From positions 682,001 through 746,000 of the forward strand of contig NZ_JACVAJ010000002.1 in the NCBI RefSeq assembly GCF_014851815.1: a stretch of 64,000 nucleotides of DNA. The letters run 5' to 3'. Source of the stretch: Pseudoxanthomonas sp. PXM01. Its GTDB lineage: Bacteria > Pseudomonadota > Gammaproteobacteria > Xanthomonadales > Xanthomonadaceae. Under the pieces are notes generated by a model. That model did no database searches. It saw nothing but the letters and a program-made list of their open reading frames with translations, and had not been told where the DNA came from. This document shows, piece after piece, positions 60,583 through 64,000 of this stretch; positions within the stretch are counted from its first letter, which is position 1; every line of letters begins with the position of its first letter. Both the position numbers and the translations under genes were made by a program.

Positions 60583-60999
60583 CTATTCCAGGAAGCGTGC
60601 CCACTCTTCCTGCGTCGGCACGCGGCATTCCGTCGTGCCGAACCACCGGTACCGGTTGCGTGCCAGCAAGCGGTACAACGGATCGCGTACTGCCCGCGGC
60701 ACCACGGCGATCACCGTCGCCAGGCGCCACACGCCACCCAGCCCGGTCAGCACTCGACGGATCGCATCGCTGTCGGTCCAGGCCTGCGCGCCGTCCACCA
60801 GCAGGAACGAGGCCGGATCGTCGGGATCCAGGCCGTGACCCGCCAACAAGGCGCGCCCCGCCTGCGACTGCATCGCGGCGAAGCGGTAGCGCCCTTCGCG
60901 ATCATGCTTCAGCAGGAAGCGCACCCAGCCGTTGCACAGCACGCAGACGCCATCGAAGACGATGACCGGCCCCTCCTTGCGTGCGGGATCACCCGACAT
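60583..60999 (-). CDS. DCC (DUF393) thiol-disulfide family protein
   Basis: 138 residues. The family motif D-G-x-C-x-x-C is seen as VIFDGVCVLCNGW (about 13-25), followed by FAAMQSQAGRALL and a C-terminal GTTECRVPT. DCC-type proteins are thioredoxin-like and possibly redox active; the function of most is unknown. The ATG at 60999 lies inside the DUF4166 gene (11-nt overlap), so translation is coupled. A longer open frame beyond 60999 is antisense-like noise over DUF4166. Confidence 0.85.
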   Translation of the reverse strand: MSGDPARKEGPVIVFDGVCVLCNGWVRFLLKHDREGRYRFAAMQSQAGRALLAGHGLDPDDPASFLLVDGAQAWTDSDAIRRVLTGLGGVWRLATVIAVVPRAVRDPLYRLLARNRYRWFGTTECRVPTQEEWARFLE

Positions 61000-61522
61000 C
61001 CAGCCATCCCTTGTAGTGCACCAGCAGGCCGGCGATCGGCAGCGATGCCCACACGTCGAAGCGGTAGCGCTCGCCGTCGGCGGATTCGCGCGCCCCCACG
61101 CCGGTGAACCAGCGCGCCGGCAGCGACACGCCGAATACGCGGACACGTACGACGCGCCACGTGATGGTGCCGTCCATGACGTCGAGCCGGAATCCGAACG
61201 TCGCCAGGCCGAGGCGTTCGCACAGCATATCGCCCTCGCGCCACAGGCGTGACGGCATCGCGCGGCCGCCGATGAAGCGGATCCAGCGTTCCTGCAGCGG
61301 CGAGGCATCGATCTCCACGCACAGCGGACCGTTACCCGCAGGCGGCAGGCGCGTGGCGGCCGCCACGAGTCGGGATAGCAGCGTGCTTCCACGCTCCACC
61401 TGGACCTCGCCCCGGTACCGATTCATCCCTTGCGCCACGTGCAGTGCGTGCACCGGCGCGGCCAGCGTGCCGAACGCCGGCCCCAGCACCTGCGCGAACA
61501 GCGACCTTACGGCTGCATCCAT
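60989..61522 (-). CDS. DUF4166 protein
   Basis: 177 residues resembling the DUF4166 family: ALHVAQGMNRYRGEVQVERG, then LCVEIDASPLQERWIRFIGG and RLDVMDGTITWRVVRVRVFGVSLP. No signal peptide and no membrane helix, but several hydrophobic strands. Function unknown; family members are often fused to or beside oxidoreductase or DCC proteins. Here it overlaps pgeF (16 nt) and DCC (11 nt). Confidence 0.8.
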   Translation of the reverse strand: MDAAVRSLFAQVLGPAFGTLAAPVHALHVAQGMNRYRGEVQVERGSTLLSRLVAAATRLPPAGNGPLCVEIDASPLQERWIRFIGGRAMPSRLWREGDMLCERLGLATFGFRLDVMDGTITWRVVRVRVFGVSLPARWFTGVGARESADGERYRFDVWASLPIAGLLVHYKGWLDVG

Positions 61523-62277
61523 GCGAGCGTGGCAATGCGGCCGCTGCGGCCGTCGCGGCGATGCGAGAAGAAGCGTTCGGGCTCGCTGATCGTGCAGAGG
61601 TCGCCACCATGGATGTCGGTGGCCGCCATGCCTCGCGCCACCAGTCGACGACGCGCCAATGCCGGCAGGTCGGCCAGCCAGTGGTCGGGACGCGTCGGGA
61701 TGAAGCAGGACGCAGCGCCGGCATCGTGGGCGACGAAGACGTCGAACACGTCCTTACCCACTTCGTAGCGCGCCGGACCCGCCGCCGGGCCGATCCACGC
61801 GACCACGTCGGCTGCGGGCGTCGTCATGGCATCCAGCGCGGCTTCCAGCATGCCTTTCGACAGGCCGGGCCAGCCGGCATGCGCGGCGGCGATCTCGAGG
61901 CCATCCTTCGCGGCGAACACCACCGGCAGGCAGTCGGCCGTGAGGATGGCGAGGACCACGCCCGGCGTCGATGTCACCAGCGCGTCGGCGACCGGCTCGG
62001 CCGCGTCGGTATCGGCCGGCGCGTCCACGCGCACCACGTCCGTGCCATGCACCTGCTTCAGCCAGTGCGGCGTGGACGGCAGGCCGGCGAACTCGACCAA
62101 CTGCGCGCGGTTGCGCGCGACGACCGCAGGATCATCGCCGTCGGCCGCGTACCTGTTTCCGAGATTGAACGTGTCGAACGGCGCCGCGGAGAACCCGGCG
62201 CCATGTCGTTGCGTGGTGAATGCATGCACGCCGGCGGGTGCCGGCCAGTCGGCGGGCACCGACGGCGCGCGGTTCAT
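61507..62277 (-). CDS. pgeF: Peptidoglycan editing factor PgeF (YfiH, DUF152)
   Basis: 256 residues. The metal/catalytic triad is seen as His77 (LKQVHGTD), Cys116 (TADCLPV) and His133 (AAHAGWPGL). The family is related to laccase-like DUF152 and to enzymes that remove misincorporated non-canonical amino acids from peptidoglycan precursors. The ATG overlaps the rluD stop by 4 nt (ATGA); the gene's 3' end overlaps the DUF4166 start by 16 nt. An extended frame through rluD is rejected. The usual HAGWRG is HAGWPG here. Confidence 0.92.
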   Translation of the reverse strand: MNRAPSVPADWPAPAGVHAFTTQRHGAGFSAAPFDTFNLGNRYAADGDDPAVVARNRAQLVEFAGLPSTPHWLKQVHGTDVVRVDAPADTDAAEPVADALVTSTPGVVLAILTADCLPVVFAAKDGLEIAAAHAGWPGLSKGMLEAALDAMTTPAADVVAWIGPAAGPARYEVGKDVFDVFVAHDAGAASCFIPTRPDHWLADLPALARRRLVARGMAATDIHGGDLCTISEPERFFSHRRDGRSGRIATLAWMQP

Positions 62278-63257
62278 CCGCGCTTGGCCTGGCTGTCCGC
62301 GCGCAGTGCCGCCAGCAACGCCACCATGTCGGCCGGCACCGGCGCGGTGACGCGGACCGGCTCGCCGCTGACGGGATGCGCGAACTCCAGCGTCTCGGCA
62401 TGCAGCGCCTGCCGGCGGAAGCTGCGCAGCACGGCGATCAGTTCGTCGCTCGCGCCCTTCGGCAGCCGCAGCGGACCGCCGTACAGCGGGTCGCCGATGA
62501 TCGGGTACTTGATGTGTGCCATGTGTACGCGGATCTGGTGCGTGCGGCCGGTTTCCAGCCGGCATTCCAGCGCGGTGTGCGCACGGAAGCGTTCGCGCAG
62601 GCGGTAGTGTGTGACGGCGTCGCGGCCGTCCTCGCGCACCGCCATCTTCAGGCGGTCGCGCGGATGGCGGTCGATCGGCGCATTGGCGGTGCCGCCGGAC
62701 ACCATCGCGCCGACCACCACCGCCAGGTACTGGCGGTGCACATCGCGCGAGGCCAGCTGCGCCACCAGCGAGGTGTGCGCCGGCAGCGTGCGTGCCACCA
62801 CCATGACCCCGGAGGTGTCCTTGTCCAGGCGGTGCACGATGCCCGCGCGCGGCAAGGCCGACAGCGACGGGTCGCGGAACAGCAGCGCATTGACCAGGGT
62901 GCCGGTCGGATTGCCCGCACCCGGGTGCACCACCAGGCCCGCCGGCTTGTCCAGCACGAAGACGTGCTCGTCCTCGTACAGGATGTCCAGCGGGATGTCT
63001 TCCGGCTCGGCATGGGTCTGGGTATCCAGCACCACGTCCAGGCTGGCGGTCTCGCCGCCACGGACGGGATCGCGAGGCCGCACGGTCTGGCCGTCCAGCA
63101 GCGCATTGCCGGACTTGATCCACTCGGTCAGGCGCGAGCGGGAGAATTCGGGGAACAGCTCGGCCAGGGCGGCGTCGAAGCGCCGGCCGGCGGCGCCGGC
63201 GGGCACGATGGCCGTGCGGAGGGTGTCAGGAGTGTCGGGGGAATCGGGTTCGGTCAT
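62274..63257 (-). CDS. rluD: 23S rRNA pseudouridine synthase RluD
   Basis: 327 residues. The S4 RNA-binding domain (about 25-75, [22 protein letters not shown]) precedes the RluA-type catalytic domain with the nucleophile Asp145 in [16 protein letters not shown]. It isomerises U1911, U1915 and U1917 of helix 69. Start at the ATG preceding TEPDSPDT; the longer frame covers the divergent bamD promoter and is not used. First gene of a coupled row rluD-pgeF-DUF4166-DCC, all overlapping. Confidence 0.93.
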   Translation of the reverse strand: MTEPDSPDTPDTLRTAIVPAGAAGRRFDAALAELFPEFSRSRLTEWIKSGNALLDGQTVRPRDPVRGGETASLDVVLDTQTHAEPEDIPLDILYEDEHVFVLDKPAGLVVHPGAGNPTGTLVNALLFRDPSLSALPRAGIVHRLDKDTSGVMVVARTLPAHTSLVAQLASRDVHRQYLAVVVGAMVSGGTANAPIDRHPRDRLKMAVREDGRDAVTHYRLRERFRAHTALECRLETGRTHQIRVHMAHIKYPIIGDPLYGGPLRLPKGASDELIAVLRSFRRQALHAETLEFAHPVSGEPVRVTAPVPADMVALLAALRADSQAKRG

Positions 63258-63375
63258 GCGGAAAGACGTCCAGGGAGGCCAGGATCCGGTCCGTATTGGC
63301 CGAATGTTCATGGCGAAGGCGGCGCCTAGGCTATCATCGACGGCCTGTTTCCCTGCCGCGGCCTGCCGCCAGCCC

Positions 63376-64000
63376 ATGACCCAGCGTGCCTTCTCCCGCT
63401 TCTCCCGCTCCTCCGCGACCTCCCGCCTCGTCCTGCTGGCCGTGGTCGTCGCCTTCGCCGGCACCGGCTGCGGCAAGATCTTCAAGAAGAAGGACGCCGC
63501 CGAGAACCAGCCCGTCGAGGTGATGTACGAGGAAGCCCACCGGGCGATGGTCAACAACAACTGGGACCGCGGCCTGCAGAACTTCCGCCGCCTGATCGCC
63601 CAGTACCCATACGGCCCGTACACCGAGCAGGCGCTGATGGAAACGGCCTACGCCGAGTACAAGGCCGGCCGGCTGGACGACGCGGTGACCACGATTGACC
63701 GTTTCATCCGCACCTACCCGACCCACCGCCACATCCCGTACATGTATTACCTGCGCGGGCTGGCCAACTCCAACCGCGACACGGTGTTCCTGCAGAAGGT
63801 GTGGCGCCTCGACGCCAGCCGCCGCGACCTGGCCACGCCGATGCAGGGCTACAACGACTTCGCCCGCGTCGCCGAGAACTATCCCAACAGCCGCTACGCC
63901 GCCGACGCGCGCCAGCGCATGATCCTGCTGCGCGACCAGTTCGCGCTGCACGAGCTGGATACCGCGATCTACTACCTGCGCCGCGACGCATGGGTGTCGG
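63376..64000 (+). CDS. bamD: Outer-membrane protein assembly factor BamD, partial (runs off right edge)
   Basis: 208 codons are visible and the frame is still open at base 64000. The N-terminal signal peptide ends in a lipobox (FAGTGC, Cys about 32), so a lipoprotein. TPR repeats follow ([62 protein letters not shown]). BamD works with BamA to insert barrel proteins. Divergent from rluD, 118 bp apart; TATCAT at 63332-63337 could be its -10, without a good -35. Confidence 0.92.
   Translation, partial: MTQRAFSRFSRSSATSRLVLLAVVVAFAGTGCGKIFKKKDAAENQPVEVMYEEAHRAMVNNNWDRGLQNFRRLIAQYPYGPYTEQALMETAYAEYKAGRLDDAVTTIDRFIRTYPTHRHIPYMYYLRGLANSNRDTVFLQKVWRLDASRRDLATPMQGYNDFARVAENYPNSRYAADARQRMILLRDQFALHELDTAIYYLRRDAWVS

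Noticed and set aside
63258..63623. Upstream extension of rluD through the divergent bamD promoter and start
   Set aside because: RluD's S4 domain starts soon after 63257 and the extra codons overlap the bamD lipoprotein on the other strand.

Overview
The window looks like a stretch of chromosome from a high-GC gammaproteobacterium of the Xanthomonadaceae (Pseudoxanthomonas, Stenotrophomonas, Lysobacter or Xanthomonas-like; I favour Pseudoxanthomonas but cannot prove the genus). The reasons are the gene order aspS / yebC-ruvC-ruvA / ruvB / ybgC-tolQRAB-pal-cpoB-queE-queC / tRNA-Lys, the strong G/C preference at third codon positions, the two large TonB-dependent receptors, and two small hairpin-rich intergenic repeat elements. 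There is no rRNA operon, transposase, integrase, prophage or CRISPR array. Most of the window is core genome.

Layout. 1-4075: a membrane protein running off the left edge behind relA, then two tandem paralogous secreted proteins. 4091-10777: RNA helicase hrpA, dps with a clear terminator, and recQ. 10881-14743: a small secreted protein, then a bglX (GH3 glucosidase)-MFS transporter operon with a textbook promoter whose spacer holds a LacI-type operator. 14793-18102: oligopeptidase A, a cysteine-synthase-like PLP enzyme, and tRNA-Lys(UUU). 18177-31406: a long minus-strand block read yebC, ruvC, ruvA, kup, a DUF418 membrane protein, ruvB, ybgC, tolQ, tolR, tolA, tolB, pal, cpoB, queE, queC. It covers Holliday junction processing, potassium uptake, the Tol-Pal envelope machine and queuosine precursor synthesis. 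31464-34785: a lipase-like hydrolase and an AraC regulator divergent from ohr and a secreted alpha/beta hydrolase, closed by a terminator and a three-hairpin repeat element.

34786-45893: a GNAT acetyltransferase, a protein with a poly-Glu tail and aspS; then a DUF3011 protein, a small secreted protein and an OpgB-like phosphoglycerol transferase. Next comes a lower-GC unknown protein whose reading frame runs without a stop into an fmdB zinc-ribbon gene, and an ABC-F ATPase (yheS). 45894-60553: two paralogous TonB receptors flank a Kef/YbaL antiporter, a MASE1-like/GGDEF/EAL protein, clpB with a well-formed sigma-32 promoter, an NCS2/AzgA permease and a DUF3574 lipoprotein. A 105-bp inverted-repeat element follows the second receptor. 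60583-64000: the overlapping cluster rluD-pgeF-DUF4166-DCC, divergent from bamD, which runs off the right edge.

I found no clear new defence or biosynthetic system. The least explained items are the unknown protein/FmdB in-frame junction (41477-43969), the tandem secreted paralogs at 3064-4075, the acidic-tail protein at 35307-35621, and the two hairpin repeat elements.
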